Source: Pedobacter sp. N36a
Lineage (GTDB): Bacteria > Bacteroidota > Bacteroidia > Sphingobacteriales > Sphingobacteriaceae
Direction of reading: 5' to 3'
Length of the DNA stretch: 64,000 nt
NCBI RefSeq assembly: GCF_014472395.1
Contig: NZ_JACSZW010000010.1
Coordinates: forward strand, 124,001 to 188,000
Below, in pieces: positions 1-10,166 of the stretch (the first letter of the stretch is position 1; every line of letters starts with the position of its first letter). Both the position numbers and the translations under genes were made by a program. The notes under the pieces were generated by a model, which searched no databases, was not told where the DNA came from, and saw only the letters and a list, made by a program, of their open reading frames with translations.

Positions 1-1
1 C

Positions 2-934
2 GTAAAGAAAGAATTAGACGATTACCTGCACAAACATACCGATGTAGCAGATGCTTTACTGAAAAGGATCTTACAGTCGGAAAGAGAGCGTAAAGACATC
101 GCCGGAATTAAAAAACTGGCCAACGATAGGGCTAAAAAAGCATCCCTGCACAATAAAAAACTGAGAGATTGTAAGGTGCATTTTAACAGCACCCATGAGA
201 AACGATACGAAACTACCTTGTTCATTACCGAGGGAGATTCGGCCTCAGGATCTATTACCAAGTCGAGGGACGTGGATTGTCAGGCGGTATTCAGTTTAAA
301 AGGAAAACCTTTAAACTGTTATGAGCTGACTAAGAAAGTAGTCTATGAGAACGAAGAGTTTAATCTGCTGCAGCATGCCCTGAACATTGAAGATGGTCTG
401 GATGGCTTGCATTACAACAATATTGTAATCGCTACCGATGCCGACGTAGATGGGATGCACATCAGGTTACTGATGATGACTTTCTTTCTGCAGTTCTTCC
501 CGGATTTGGTGCGTTCAGGACACGTTTACATCCTGCAAACACCTTTATTCCGTGTTCGTAATAAAAAGGAAACGATTTATTGCTATAGTGATGATGAGCG
601 TAAAGCAGCCATCACCAAACTGGGCAATAAACCGGAAATTACGCGATTTAAAGGATTAGGAGAGATTTCTCCAGATGAGTTTGGCTTGTTCATTGGAAAA
701 GATATCCGTTTAGACCCGGTGATACTTAAAGACCAAACGATCAAAAGTCTATTGGAATATTATATGGGCAAAAATACCCCAGACAGGCAGCGTCATATCA
801 TCAAAAACCTGAGAATAGAAAAAGACACTTTGGAAGATATCGTTGCTCCGGCAGATCGTTCTAAGGCAGCTGCAGCACTAAAGCAGGAAGCTGATGAAAG
901 AACGGATGAAGAAATGATCGCAGAGTCCGCTTAA
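2..934 (+). CDS. parE: DNA topoisomerase IV subunit B (ParE), C-terminal part, cut by the window start
   Basis: The frame is open from base 2, so the ATPase N-terminal half lies outside the window. The visible 310 residues begin near the end of the transducer domain. They contain the TOPRIM motifs of type II topoisomerase B subunits: the EGDSA motif with its catalytic Glu at visible residue 77, the DADVDG metal-binding motif encoded near base 440, and the RFKGLGE motif of the C-terminal domain. The enzyme decatenates or relaxes DNA together with subunit A. The A subunit encoded at 10.2-13.3 kb is the likely partner, so I prefer ParE to GyrB; the B subunits of gyrase and topo IV are hard to separate on this fragment alone. 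The tail after the GLGE region is short and acidic. A hairpin terminator follows the stop. Confidence 0.88.
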   Translation, partial: VKKELDDYLHKHTDVADALLKRILQSERERKDIAGIKKLANDRAKKASLHNKKLRDCKVHFNSTHEKRYETTLFITEGDSASGSITKSRDVDCQAVFSLKGKPLNCYELTKKVVYENEEFNLLQHALNIEDGLDGLHYNNIVIATDADVDGMHIRLLMMTFFLQFFPDLVRSGHVYILQTPLFRVRNKKETIYCYSDDERKAAITKLGNKPEITRFKGLGEISPDEFGLFIGKDIRLDPVILKDQTIKSLLEYYMGKNTPDRQRHIIKNLRIEKDTLEDIVAPADRSKAAAALKQEADERTDEEMIAESA

Positions 935-952
935 AATAGGTGTTTTGTACAT

Positions 953-998
953 AAAAAGCATGGCCCGTAGATCTAATGATTTACGGGCCATGCTTTTT
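953..998. terminator. Bidirectional intrinsic terminator between parE and the YihY gene
   Basis: Perfect 17-bp inverted repeat with arms 953-969 and 982-998 and a 12-nt loop. The arm ends are A-rich on the left and T-rich on the right, so the hairpin has a U-tract whichever strand is read. It lies between two convergent genes. Confidence 0.85.
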
Positions 999-1025
999 AT
1001 TTACAGCAATCGAAAAGAGGTTAAA

Positions 1026-2027
1026 CTACCCCTTCTTTAAATGAACCGTATCCTCAGGATGCTGCGGAGGCAAAGCAGTCACTTCTTTTTCCACCACTAC
1101 TACTTTAGTATGCACTGCATATTTGCTGGGTTTAATTCCAGTATCATATTTTTCCGCATAAGCTTGTGTAAATTCAGCTCCAAAATAAAGGATAATTGCG
1201 GTATAATAAATCCATAATAGAATCACGATGATCGATCCAGCGGCACCAAATGCCGAAGCTGGATTGCCCACTTCTATGTAAATCCCGATGAGATATTTAC
1301 CGATGCCAAACAGCAGGGCGGTAAACAGGGCACCAATAATGGCCGGTTTCCATTTCAGTTCCACATCTGGCAAGACCTTAAATATAATGGCAAAGATACT
1401 GGTCACCACGGCCAGTGTGATTGCATTGGTAACAATCAACATCATCAGTTCAGAAACTTCTGCGATGTTGATATAATTGGCGATCTTATGTCCGAGGCCC
1501 ACCACTACACTGTTCACCACTAAAGAGACCAGCATTAGAAAGCCTAGGGAAGCAATCAGTGAGAAAGAAAGCAATCTATTTACAATGAGTTTTTTCCATC
1601 CTTTTTTAGGGACTGCTTTTACCTTCCAGATCAGGTTGATGCTGTCTTGAATCTCAATGAAAACCGCAGTAGCACCGATGATTAAAGTACCGATTCCGAT
1701 GATCAATCCCAAAGTACTCTTTCCACTATAATTGGCATTGTTCACAAAGCTTCTCAATTGATTGGCGGCATCTTTACCTACCATGTCACCAATCTCGGCA
1801 AAGAACTTTTCTCCGGGGTTGATGGTCCCGATATCTGCGGTATCACCTAAAAATAAGCTGGCTGCAGAAAGCACAATAATGATCAATGGCGTTAAAGAGA
1901 ATATGGTATAATAGGCAAGGGCAGCACTTAGTTTCATCACCCGGTCTTCCATAAAGCCTTTTCCGGCGGCAATAAATAGGTGGCCTGTGGCTTTAAGAAA
2001 GGCGATGGTTTTTTTGATAAAATTCAT
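1026..2027 (-). CDS. YihY/BrkB-family inner-membrane protein
   Basis: A 333-residue integral membrane protein of the YihY/virulence factor BrkB family (formerly mis-assigned as ribonuclease BN). Family features visible are the N-terminal stretch with KLSAALAYYTIFSLTPLI and about six hydrophobic segments ending near residue 290, followed by a soluble, Val/Lys/Glu-rich tail. The biochemical role of the family is unknown; transport or envelope functions have been proposed. I chose the Met at 2027, which starts just after the upstream tamL stop; an alternative Met at 2051 would overlap tamL by 17 bases and add eight polar residues. It probably lies in one transcript with tamB-tamL. Confidence 0.85.
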   Translation of the reverse strand: MNFIKKTIAFLKATGHLFIAAGKGFMEDRVMKLSAALAYYTIFSLTPLIIIVLSAASLFLGDTADIGTINPGEKFFAEIGDMVGKDAANQLRSFVNNANYSGKSTLGLIIGIGTLIIGATAVFIEIQDSINLIWKVKAVPKKGWKKLIVNRLLSFSLIASLGFLMLVSLVVNSVVVGLGHKIANYINIAEVSELMMLIVTNAITLAVVTSIFAIIFKVLPDVELKWKPAIIGALFTALLFGIGKYLIGIYIEVGNPASAFGAAGSIIVILLWIYYTAIILYFGAEFTQAYAEKYDTGIKPSKYAVHTKVVVVEKEVTALPPQHPEDTVHLKKG

Positions 2028-2034
2028 TTTGCTG

Positions 2035-4317
2035 TTAGAATGGGTAACCAATACCCAGGTTAAATGTTAAATTTTGTTTTCTCCAGGTACTGCTGCCAAA
2101 ATCGATGTCTTTGATCACCCATGCCGGTCCGGTAGGTAAATCAGGTCGCCTGATAGGGAAGGCCAGATCCAGGCGAATAACAAAGAAGGAAGCATCTACC
2201 CTTAATCCGGCACCTGTACCTACAGCCATCTGATTTAAGAAACTGTTAAATTTAAATTGCCCGCCCGGTCTGTCCGGATCGTTTTTCCTCAGCCAGATAT
2301 TTCCTGCATCAATAAATGCTGCGCCATAAAGCATACTCACAATTTTGAAACGAAGTTCAGAATTCAGCATGACTTTAATGTCACCGCCCTGATCTCTGAA
2401 CTTTAGGGTGTCAGGTACCTGATAAGTACCTGGTCCCAATAACCTTGATCCATAAGCGCGGATATCACTGCTTCCTCCCGCAAAAAACTGACGAACAAAA
2501 GGGAGTGCTTTACTATTTCCATACGCGTAACCCATACCTACATTTAAACGATTGGCCCAGGTTACCTTTTTGTTGACTTTATAATAGTTTCTTAAATCTC
2601 CTTCCAGCCTGATAAACTGAGATAAGGCAGTACCAAATATAGATCTTTTTCCAGCATCGTCTTTAGGGGCGAATAGGCCAAATAAAGTACCTGAGGTTTC
2701 CAGATCGGCAGAGAAATATATGTTATTTCTTTTGTTTTGATTCACCTGGTCATTATAGGTGAAATTATAATTTAAGCCAATGATAAACTGATTCTCTAAG
2801 CTGCTTCTTAAAGAAGGGCTACTAGCAAATATCGTGGTGTCTTTTACATTAGACCTTACATAATTGATCGAGATTGGGTTGAAAATATGCTCTTTATAAA
2901 TGTTCTCTTTCCAATCGTAACCAAACTCAGCCTTGATGGCATTTAAGCTGTAGTCTTTTCTGTTGAGAATCTGATAAGAGGTGAGAATATTGGTTTTTGG
3001 AATGAAAGCGTTTGTGCTGTTGAACTTGAAAAACGGCAGCAGGAAGCGTGGGAAAATCAGTTTCGCCTGTCCGGTTAAGGAGTAGGAATTACCCTGTGCT
3101 TGTTGAGATCCTCGGATTTGCTGTTCGAAACCACCGCTGGCACTAATTTCCAATTGCTCGGCGCCACGAAACACATTTCTGGTCGTTTGCGTGATCTTCA
3201 CTTCTGATCCCACAAAGTTGTTAGACTTACTGGTCCCGATCACCTGGAAGGACAGTGAGTTTTTCTTTAAGGGTGTGAGGTAGAAATTCACATCCAGCTG
3301 GTTGTTTTTAAAGCTGTCTACTGGTAGAAAATCTGCTTTCACCACCTTAAATGTACCAATGTTGACCATTCTATTCAAGGACTGATTATGGTTTTGACGG
3401 TTGTATAACTCCCCTTTATGGAAAAATACAAGGCGATCAAATACACCTAGTTTAAAAGTATTCCTTGGATCTTTAATGATGAAATCTTTATAAAGTACCG
3501 GTTTGCTGCCTCGGATTAAAGAATCAAACCTTAAGGAGTAATTAGGGTAAATGGTGATGTCATTAATGGTATAAGGTTTCAATGCTGCATTTGGGGTAAT
3601 CTCTTTTACTTTTAAAAAGATATTTACATTGTGCTTGCCAATTGTACTGTCTACCTGAAGAATCAGATAATCTGGATTAAAGTAAAAATAGCCACTTTGC
3701 TTCAGGTCGTCATCAATACGTTCTCGCTCCGCTTTGAACACCTCAAAGTCATAAAAATTACCTGGTTTAAGTAAACTTTTTGAAGCATTTGTTCGGATGA
3801 TTGCGGCAATTCCCGAGCTGTCTGTCGGAAAATTTACCTTATTAATTTGATACCTATCACCAGTTTCAGCAGTATATAGTGCTTTAGCTCTTCTGTTTTT
3901 TACGATCGTATCTCCGGTTACTTTTGCCTGTAAATATCCCTGACTAATTAAATAGCTGGTCAGCACGGCATTGTTATAAGGGATTTTTACCTGACTTTGC
4001 AATACTGGTGGTTCTCCCACTTTATTGCGCAGCCAATAACGGATCCCTTTTTGCTTTTTAGGTTCGCCAGCCAGGTTATAGATGTATAATTTTATTTTTA
4101 ATCCCAAAAATGATTTATTTGGGATTGGCCTGGTTTTAGCCTCCAAAACTCCCTTCACATCTTTTTCCTCAGCAATCTTTCCTGTAGAATCCGGGTTGAT
4201 CCTTACCGTCGCACCTGTATATAAATTCTGGCCAGCCGGCAGGTATTTAATGTTGCTGCAGGCAGAAAATACCAGGCAAAGACTCATAAAAAATAAAGGT
4301 CTAATTCGCTTTCTCAT
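2035..4317 (-). CDS. tamL: TamL, outer-membrane TamA-like lipoprotein (Omp85/BamA superfamily)
   Basis: 760 residues. The first 20 residues form a lipoprotein signal (basic start, hydrophobic core, lipobox FSAC with acylated Cys20). Bacteroidota TamA homologues are lipoproteins and are called TamL. POTRA-like periplasmic repeats occupy roughly residues 25-330, and a 16-strand-type beta-barrel of the bacterial surface antigen family runs to the C-terminal GIGYPF end. Together with TamB it is thought to move lipids or outer-membrane proteins across the periplasm. The Met at 4317 directly precedes the signal sequence; an upstream Met at 4377 would bury it, so I reject that start. The gene overlaps the 3' end of tamB by 17 bases, indicating translational coupling. 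Confidence 0.88.
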   Translation of the reverse strand: MRKRIRPLFFMSLCLVFSACSNIKYLPAGQNLYTGATVRINPDSTGKIAEEKDVKGVLEAKTRPIPNKSFLGLKIKLYIYNLAGEPKKQKGIRYWLRNKVGEPPVLQSQVKIPYNNAVLTSYLISQGYLQAKVTGDTIVKNRRAKALYTAETGDRYQINKVNFPTDSSGIAAIIRTNASKSLLKPGNFYDFEVFKAERERIDDDLKQSGYFYFNPDYLILQVDSTIGKHNVNIFLKVKEITPNAALKPYTINDITIYPNYSLRFDSLIRGSKPVLYKDFIIKDPRNTFKLGVFDRLVFFHKGELYNRQNHNQSLNRMVNIGTFKVVKADFLPVDSFKNNQLDVNFYLTPLKKNSLSFQVIGTSKSNNFVGSEVKITQTTRNVFRGAEQLEISASGGFEQQIRGSQQAQGNSYSLTGQAKLIFPRFLLPFFKFNSTNAFIPKTNILTSYQILNRKDYSLNAIKAEFGYDWKENIYKEHIFNPISINYVRSNVKDTTIFASSPSLRSSLENQFIIGLNYNFTYNDQVNQNKRNNIYFSADLETSGTLFGLFAPKDDAGKRSIFGTALSQFIRLEGDLRNYYKVNKKVTWANRLNVGMGYAYGNSKALPFVRQFFAGGSSDIRAYGSRLLGPGTYQVPDTLKFRDQGGDIKVMLNSELRFKIVSMLYGAAFIDAGNIWLRKNDPDRPGGQFKFNSFLNQMAVGTGAGLRVDASFFVIRLDLAFPIRRPDLPTGPAWVIKDIDFGSSTWRKQNLTFNLGIGYPF

Positions 4318-7300
4318 TTTTGGGCTTCTGTTCTTTTTTAATCGTTCTTCTATCTTTAAATCTTCTAAAGATCTCACTGAATTTATTGTAATCTACTACC
4401 AATGCGAAACCTAAACCGGTTTCTATAATCTGACCTTCAATTATCCCTTCCGTCTGGTTCCTTCTGTAGGCGCGGAGGCGATAACGTCCATCTTTAGAGA
4501 GTAAATATTCTATATTGACGTTTCCGGCAATGTTGCTGGCATTTTCATTATTCTGACCTGAACCTCCTTCTAATCCAAAAGAACTACCGACCGTTACCGT
4601 CAGTCTGTCGTCCAAAAGTTTTTTAGATAAACCAATTTCCAACTCGGTACGGTTCTCTAATTTTCCGGTTGAATAATCCTCCGAAGTATTCAGTCCAAAA
4701 TTCACATCTACTCCTTTAATCAGGTCGGAAGCCAGGTTGTTCAATTGCTGTGTCAATAGCTTACTCACACTCTGACGCGCATAATTGGCTACCAATCCAT
4801 TGCCGCTTCCTGCTAAACTTTGGAATGGATTGTCCGCTACAAAGCGTTCCAGTGCCAGTAAAGCAAATACCTGTTTATTCAATTCACTCTCATTGGCATT
4901 TACCTGCTGTAGTTTTGTATACACACGCCCACCTATAATTCCACGTTCATTTTCTGGCAAGTCCAGCTTGAAACTGATGATCGGTTTCATAATTTCTCCA
5001 TCAATCATCAGGTATACCTGGAACGGGAATTTCTGTTTGGATTGAATTCTTGTCGCATCATCCACCTCATTAGCAACTAGATCAATTGCAGGGGCATTTA
5101 CCTCATACAATGCCGTGATGTCCACATTTGCCGACGTCGGTTCGCCGGTCCAAACAATACTGCTGCCTTGTTGGATTTTAAATTCTCTGGTTGCAAGACC
5201 GCCGACAGAAAGTTTGTATGATCCACCGCTCAATTCATACCTGCCGGTCATACTGATCTTGCCACTTGGATCCATCGTCGCATTTAAAGTACCTTCTCCT
5301 TTTACCTTCAGCATATCACCATTAGAAGGGTCAACCACAACGTTAAACTCCGCTTCTTTATCCATTTCTATATCTACACTCAGATTGATGCCCTGGATTG
5401 GTGCTTTATTGATGCTATCTGCTGCGCTTGACAATGCCATTTTGCCATTAAATGGTGGTGCACTCTCATCTATAAATTGAACCACGCCTTCCTGATCTAT
5501 AATTGAAGGATCTGAACTTGGCATGGCAAAGAAGAATTTGGTTCCTTTGTTAACAGACATCGCGATATTGATCTGTGGCTGATTTAGATCTCCCCGTATT
5601 TTAAAGGCACGGGTGGTGACAAACACTTTACCATAAATCATGTCATTATCGGCTTCCGTTGAATTCATCAGCCTGAAATTATTTGCAGAAATGTCCAATC
5701 CAAAACGGAAATCTGTATAGGTTTTTGTATACACCATTCCATTCACTTTTAACGGCTGATTTAAGGAATCCAATACTGTAAAGTTGTTGAATTTAATCCC
5801 TTCCTCATTGAAGCTGATGGTTTCATTTGGCATTCTGAAATAAGAATTCACGTAGGTAGCAGTAAATGCAGCCTGGTTAAATTTCACTTCACCACGGATG
5901 ACAGGTGCTGTTAAAGCACCCCTAACTGACATTTCCCCGCTGATCGTTCCAGAACCATTTTTAATCTGACCCATAGAAACACTTTCCAGCTGTTTCAGGT
6001 CAATCTTATCGACGTGTAACGTTAAATCTAAAGCACTTTCAGGGGCGGTATAGTAGAAGCCATTTGCCCTAAGCTCATGAACACCAGATAAGGAGATATT
6101 CGTTTCAAATGCATTTTCTGTATTGTTATTGACGGCCAGGCGTAAAGTACCCAACTGGTCTTTCTGATAGCGCAATTGATCAATAGTCAGGTTAGCTTCA
6201 AACTTCGGTGTGCCCATCAGGTCTTTTGCATCTACCGTACCATTGATTGAACCACCAACTAAAGTACTATCCTGTTCTGCAAACTGGGTTAATGTCTCGA
6301 TTTTGAAATCTTTGAACAACACTTTTAATGGTGCATTAGGCTCATTACTCACACTGTTTACACTCAGGAGCTGGTTATTTCTGCTGATATCAAAATTCCT
6401 GGCCATGATGCCGGATTGTCCAAACTGAATGTAATTGTCTGGCGCCACTAACCATTTCTGGTAGTTCAACAGCAGTTTCTGAGGGTCCAGACTAAAGCGG
6501 AAATCTTTATTGATCGATTGGAAAGTACCACCCAGCTGGTATTTATCTTTCAGCTTACTGTCTCTTAAATAAATGTTAACGCCTAAGTGATCGTTTACTG
6601 CATCTCCGCTTACCTCTGTATTGTAGAGATTAATCGAGGAGCTTTGCAGGCTTTTTACGGTCAGCTTATAATTGATTTTCTGGTCTGTATTGTCAATGCT
6701 CAATTTTGTGCTGTCGACCTTGTAATCACCATAAACTACATGAGGAACCCAGGCTTTCATTGCTAAGCTGTCTTTCTTCGTATCCAGCAATCCGTAGATA
6801 TAGGAAGGGGAGAAGGTGGTCAGCGAAGGCACAAAATTCTGTATAAATTTAGGGTTGTAAATTTTGGCAAAGAAGCGAATCCGCTGATCAGGAATCTGTT
6901 TTACTTCTCCAAATTGATAGTATTTATTGATTTGATTGGTGACCGCGGTAGCCAGATTGGTCAATTGATACTTTCCGTCGATGCGGGCGCTCATCAGCTC
7001 TGATTTTAAGGTCAGCAAGCTTTTTTCTGCAGTAGTTTCTGCATGAAGCTGAATAGTATCCACGTTAAATTTTGCACCATCTTTTACTACTTGTAAACCT
7101 TTGATAAAGACGTCGCCATTCAGGTAATCGACATCCGCCGAGCTCAAGTCTGCATCTATCGATCCGGCAACTTTAAATTCCGTCGGACTAAAGTTCAACG
7201 CTTTAAGATCTACCTGTGTCAAGTCCATCTGCGCTTTTACGGCAGGATATTTACCTGCAATATTTACGGCCGCAGTCAGGTTGAAATTCAGGTTACTGTC

Positions 7301-9475
7301 GGCCATTTTGCTTTTCAGGTTCAACTCCTGCTGCGCATAAGTACCATTCAAACTCAGGTTTTTATAAGTGTATTTGTTGTAAACAGCGCTCAGCACTTGC
7401 CCATTGATTTTAACGGCAGCAGTTTTTGGATCTAAGCCAGTTCCATTGATATGCGCTTTAACCGTGATTCTACCCAGCTGTGCTTGTTGTTTTAGCAGCT
7501 TTCCAACATTGAAATTGTTCAGGTTGATATCTGCAGTATATTGTTCTTTTCCTTTCGGCCCTTTCATATTAGCCAGTAATTTGGCCGATCCCATATCCGT
7601 ATTGATATTAAATCCGGTATTGAAATTGGTTAGGGAACCTGTAAACTTACCGTTGGCCTGAATCGTATTTGGCAGTTCTATATTAGTCGGTAATGTGCCC
7701 TTCGGGATCACCACCATCAGGTCTTGTTTGGTCATTGAAAACTGCTTAATATTTAAGTCTGCGTACAGCTTGTTCATATCCGGCAATCCTCTGATTTTAC
7801 CATTGAGGTCGATTTTGGTGTTTTTTAAACCAGTCGCCTGGAAACGTGGGATGTTCAGGTTATTCATATAACCATTCACACTGCCATCGATCTTTAACTT
7901 TTCATTCCTATAAGCGGCAGGGATAGCCTCAGAAAAATAACCGGCGTCTTTTAAACCGATAGTAGAATTTTTAACCACTAGGTTGATTTTTACCCTTTCC
8001 GGATGTTTCGTCAGGTCGTCCATTGAGGTATACGTCAATGAAGTCGCATTTTCAACGGAAGTATTCGGTGTTTTTAAGATAAAGTTTTTAACATAAATCG
8101 CCTGGTCAGTATAAGAAATGTCCCCTTGAAGTCTTGATAACTGGAAGCCGCTTTTCTCTTTCATAAAGCCTTTTTTTACCTTCACTTTGATGCCTTTGGG
8201 ACTGTAACTTAAACCCTCTGCTATTACATCCAGATCGCGGATTTTTAGATGGCCAAAGTCCATGCCTTTGGTCGGCTTGGCGCTAAGGTCGTCATACTGT
8301 ATGTTGTTTTTTGAAAGGTTTAGCTTGCTTAAAAGTAATGAAATTGGGGCTGATTCAGCTGAAGCTGCGCCGTCCTTTCCGGCTGTTCCAGGTTTTCCAG
8401 TGGATGATGCTTTTGACGGTGATGCAGGTTTAAACGCAAAAAGCACATCAGAGTTGTTTAACGTAGCCTCTTCCAACTGGTAATTGCTTTTCGTCAAATC
8501 TGCCATCAGTTTATTAATGGAGAATTCTTTCAGGTTTACTTTTGCCTTCATCTGCGTAGCGGAGGCTTTATAATCTACCGTAGAATTGTTAATTTTTCCA
8601 GTGGCAATGTTATATTTATTATGGGTTAGATCGGCAATCAACTGTGTCAATACTACCTTATTCAGGTTTACATCTGCATTCATCTGCGATACCTGGTCTT
8701 CAAAATTAATCTTCACATTGTTAAAGCCGAAATCCTGGATCTCGACTAAAGGAAGTTTTCCTGATTCCGTTTTTGCCGTATCGATACTTTGTTCTAGCTG
8801 TGCTTTTAATACTGTGAGCGGTTTCCGCTGTGCGTATTTTAAATCGGTATTTTTTAGGGAAAGGGATTTGATTATATAGCGCTGCTGATCCATATCAAAG
8901 TCCTTAATGTCGGTTTTAAATTCACCAAGATTAAGTTTCATCTCATTTCCTGCCACATCATCACGGTAAACAATTCCAATATCCTCCAGACTGATTTTGC
9001 TGACCGAAAATTTTAGGGTAGAGGTCGTGTCTTTTTCCACCTGATCTTCCGGTTTATTCTGATCAGACATGAATGCGTCTACTAAAAAGGAGAAATTGAA
9101 TGTGGTATCCGGATTAATCCGGGTCACATTTGCTCTGATTTTTTCTAAGGAAATATTATTAATTTCTACTTTATTGTTCAATATTTTGAACAGGTTCAGG
9201 TCGACTGCCAATTTCTGCGCGTACAATAAGGTGTCGCCTTTTCGGTCTTCCAGATAAAACTTGTTCAATACAATGTCCTTTGGGAAGGCAATATGGATAC
9301 TTTCCAGACTCACCTCCGTCTTGGTCTTGTTTTTTAAATAGCTGATCGCCTGGTTTTTTACAAAGTTCTGAACAGCAGGAATGTTTAGTGAAATCGTAAG
9401 CAGGACCACGAGCAAAATGATGCTGGCGATAATCCATAGAACGACTTTAAGACTTTTACGTATATATTTATTCAA
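4301..9475 (-). CDS. tamB: TamB-like translocation and assembly module protein (DUF490, AsmA-like)
   Basis: A very large protein (1724 residues) with an N-terminal signal anchor at about residues 12-32, followed by a long periplasmic beta-rich body of repeated short strands typical of AsmA/TamB bridge proteins, and a conserved TamB C-terminal (DUF490) region from about residue 1300 to 1690. A Ser/Gly/Ala/Lys-rich low-complexity linker sits near residues 355-385. TamB-type proteins span the periplasm as a hydrophobic groove and work with TamA/TamL at the outer membrane. It precedes and overlaps tamL, the expected partner. The gene is divergent from cdd; the 165-base gap 9476-9640 must hold both promoters, but I could not assign them. 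Confidence 0.88.
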   Translation of the reverse strand: MNKYIRKSLKVVLWIIASIILLVVLLTISLNIPAVQNFVKNQAISYLKNKTKTEVSLESIHIAFPKDIVLNKFYLEDRKGDTLLYAQKLAVDLNLFKILNNKVEINNISLEKIRANVTRINPDTTFNFSFLVDAFMSDQNKPEDQVEKDTTSTLKFSVSKISLEDIGIVYRDDVAGNEMKLNLGEFKTDIKDFDMDQQRYIIKSLSLKNTDLKYAQRKPLTVLKAQLEQSIDTAKTESGKLPLVEIQDFGFNNVKINFEDQVSQMNADVNLNKVVLTQLIADLTHNKYNIATGKINNSTVDYKASATQMKAKVNLKEFSINKLMADLTKSNYQLEEATLNNSDVLFAFKPASPSKASSTGKPGTAGKDGAASAESAPISLLLSKLNLSKNNIQYDDLSAKPTKGMDFGHLKIRDLDVIAEGLSYSPKGIKVKVKKGFMKEKSGFQLSRLQGDISYTDQAIYVKNFILKTPNTSVENATSLTYTSMDDLTKHPERVKINLVVKNSTIGLKDAGYFSEAIPAAYRNEKLKIDGSVNGYMNNLNIPRFQATGLKNTKIDLNGKIRGLPDMNKLYADLNIKQFSMTKQDLMVVIPKGTLPTNIELPNTIQANGKFTGSLTNFNTGFNINTDMGSAKLLANMKGPKGKEQYTADINLNNFNVGKLLKQQAQLGRITVKAHINGTGLDPKTAAVKINGQVLSAVYNKYTYKNLSLNGTYAQQELNLKSKMADSNLNFNLTAAVNIAGKYPAVKAQMDLTQVDLKALNFSPTEFKVAGSIDADLSSADVDYLNGDVFIKGLQVVKDGAKFNVDTIQLHAETTAEKSLLTLKSELMSARIDGKYQLTNLATAVTNQINKYYQFGEVKQIPDQRIRFFAKIYNPKFIQNFVPSLTTFSPSYIYGLLDTKKDSLAMKAWVPHVVYGDYKVDSTKLSIDNTDQKINYKLTVKSLQSSSINLYNTEVSGDAVNDHLGVNIYLRDSKLKDKYQLGGTFQSINKDFRFSLDPQKLLLNYQKWLVAPDNYIQFGQSGIMARNFDISRNNQLLSVNSVSNEPNAPLKVLFKDFKIETLTQFAEQDSTLVGGSINGTVDAKDLMGTPKFEANLTIDQLRYQKDQLGTLRLAVNNNTENAFETNISLSGVHELRANGFYYTAPESALDLTLHVDKIDLKQLESVSMGQIKNGSGTISGEMSVRGALTAPVIRGEVKFNQAAFTATYVNSYFRMPNETISFNEEGIKFNNFTVLDSLNQPLKVNGMVYTKTYTDFRFGLDISANNFRLMNSTEADNDMIYGKVFVTTRAFKIRGDLNQPQINIAMSVNKGTKFFFAMPSSDPSIIDQEGVVQFIDESAPPFNGKMALSSAADSINKAPIQGINLSVDIEMDKEAEFNVVVDPSNGDMLKVKGEGTLNATMDPSGKISMTGRYELSGGSYKLSVGGLATREFKIQQGSSIVWTGEPTSANVDITALYEVNAPAIDLVANEVDDATRIQSKQKFPFQVYLMIDGEIMKPIISFKLDLPENERGIIGGRVYTKLQQVNANESELNKQVFALLALERFVADNPFQSLAGSGNGLVANYARQSVSKLLTQQLNNLASDLIKGVDVNFGLNTSEDYSTGKLENRTELEIGLSKKLLDDRLTVTVGSSFGLEGGSGQNNENASNIAGNVNIEYLLSKDGRYRLRAYRRNQTEGIIEGQIIETGLGFALVVDYNKFSEIFRRFKDRRTIKKEQKPKNEKAN

Positions 9476-9640
9476 TTGACTTAAATTGATAGTTTGCAGT
9501 ATTATTGGTTAACTAAAACCATGCCACCAAGCAGATTCGGGAGCGTTATCTCTATAAGTACAATCAATATAATAAAATTGTTTATGAAGGCGGTTAAAAT
9601 TTGATGTTCAGTATAATTCCGAAATTTGTATGTTTAGCCC

Positions 9641-10129
9641 ATGGAAGAAAGAAACTTCACAATCAGCTACCAGTCATTTAAGGGAATGGAAGAGTTAAAC
9701 GAAAAAGATCGAGCATTGTGCTTAAAGGCCGAGGAAGCCTTGAAAACGTCATATTCTCCGTATTCCGGATTCAAAGTAGGAACAGCATTACAGTTAAAAG
9801 GTGGAAGAGTGGTACTGGGCAGTAACCAGGAGAATGTAGCTTATCCTTCGGGATTGTGCGCAGAGAGAGTAGCATTATTTGCAATCGGTTCAGAAGATCC
9901 GAATGCAGTGATTGAAAGTATGGCAATTACCGCAAAAACTGATAACTTTGTCATCGAAAAACCGGTGACTTGCTGTGGCGGCTGTTTACAGGTCATGGCA
10001 GAATTCGAACAGCGACAAAATCAGGAGATTGAAATCTTGTTTTATTGCATTAACGGCGAAATTTTAAAAGTTAAAGGGGTGAAAAATCTGATGCCTTTCG
10101 CATTTGTGGAATCGCGACTTTCAGTATAA
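9641..10129 (+). CDS. cdd: Cytidine deaminase
   Basis: 162 residues, the size of homotetrameric cytidine deaminases plus a short N-terminal extension. It deaminates cytidine/deoxycytidine to uridine/deoxyuridine in pyrimidine salvage. The zinc site is visible: Cys73-Ala-Glu75 (ligand and catalytic Glu) and Cys112-Gly-Gly-Cys115 followed by Leu-Gln. The usual Pro before the second motif is replaced by Cys (CCGGC). The YSPYSGFKVG substrate-loop motif lies at residues 38-47. The gene is followed 37 bases later by parC on the same strand, so they may be co-transcribed. Confidence 0.92.
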   Translation: MEERNFTISYQSFKGMEELNEKDRALCLKAEEALKTSYSPYSGFKVGTALQLKGGRVVLGSNQENVAYPSGLCAERVALFAIGSEDPNAVIESMAITAKTDNFVIEKPVTCCGGCLQVMAEFEQRQNQEIEILFYCINGEILKVKGVKNLMPFAFVESRLSV

Positions 10130-10166
10130 TTCAACTCTTATATTTACAGCATACAATCCATTCTTG

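Noticed and set aside
9171..9437. 88-codon minus-strand frame inside the start of tamB
   Set aside because: It is an out-of-frame shadow of the TamB coding sequence; the tamB frame has the signal anchor and family features.
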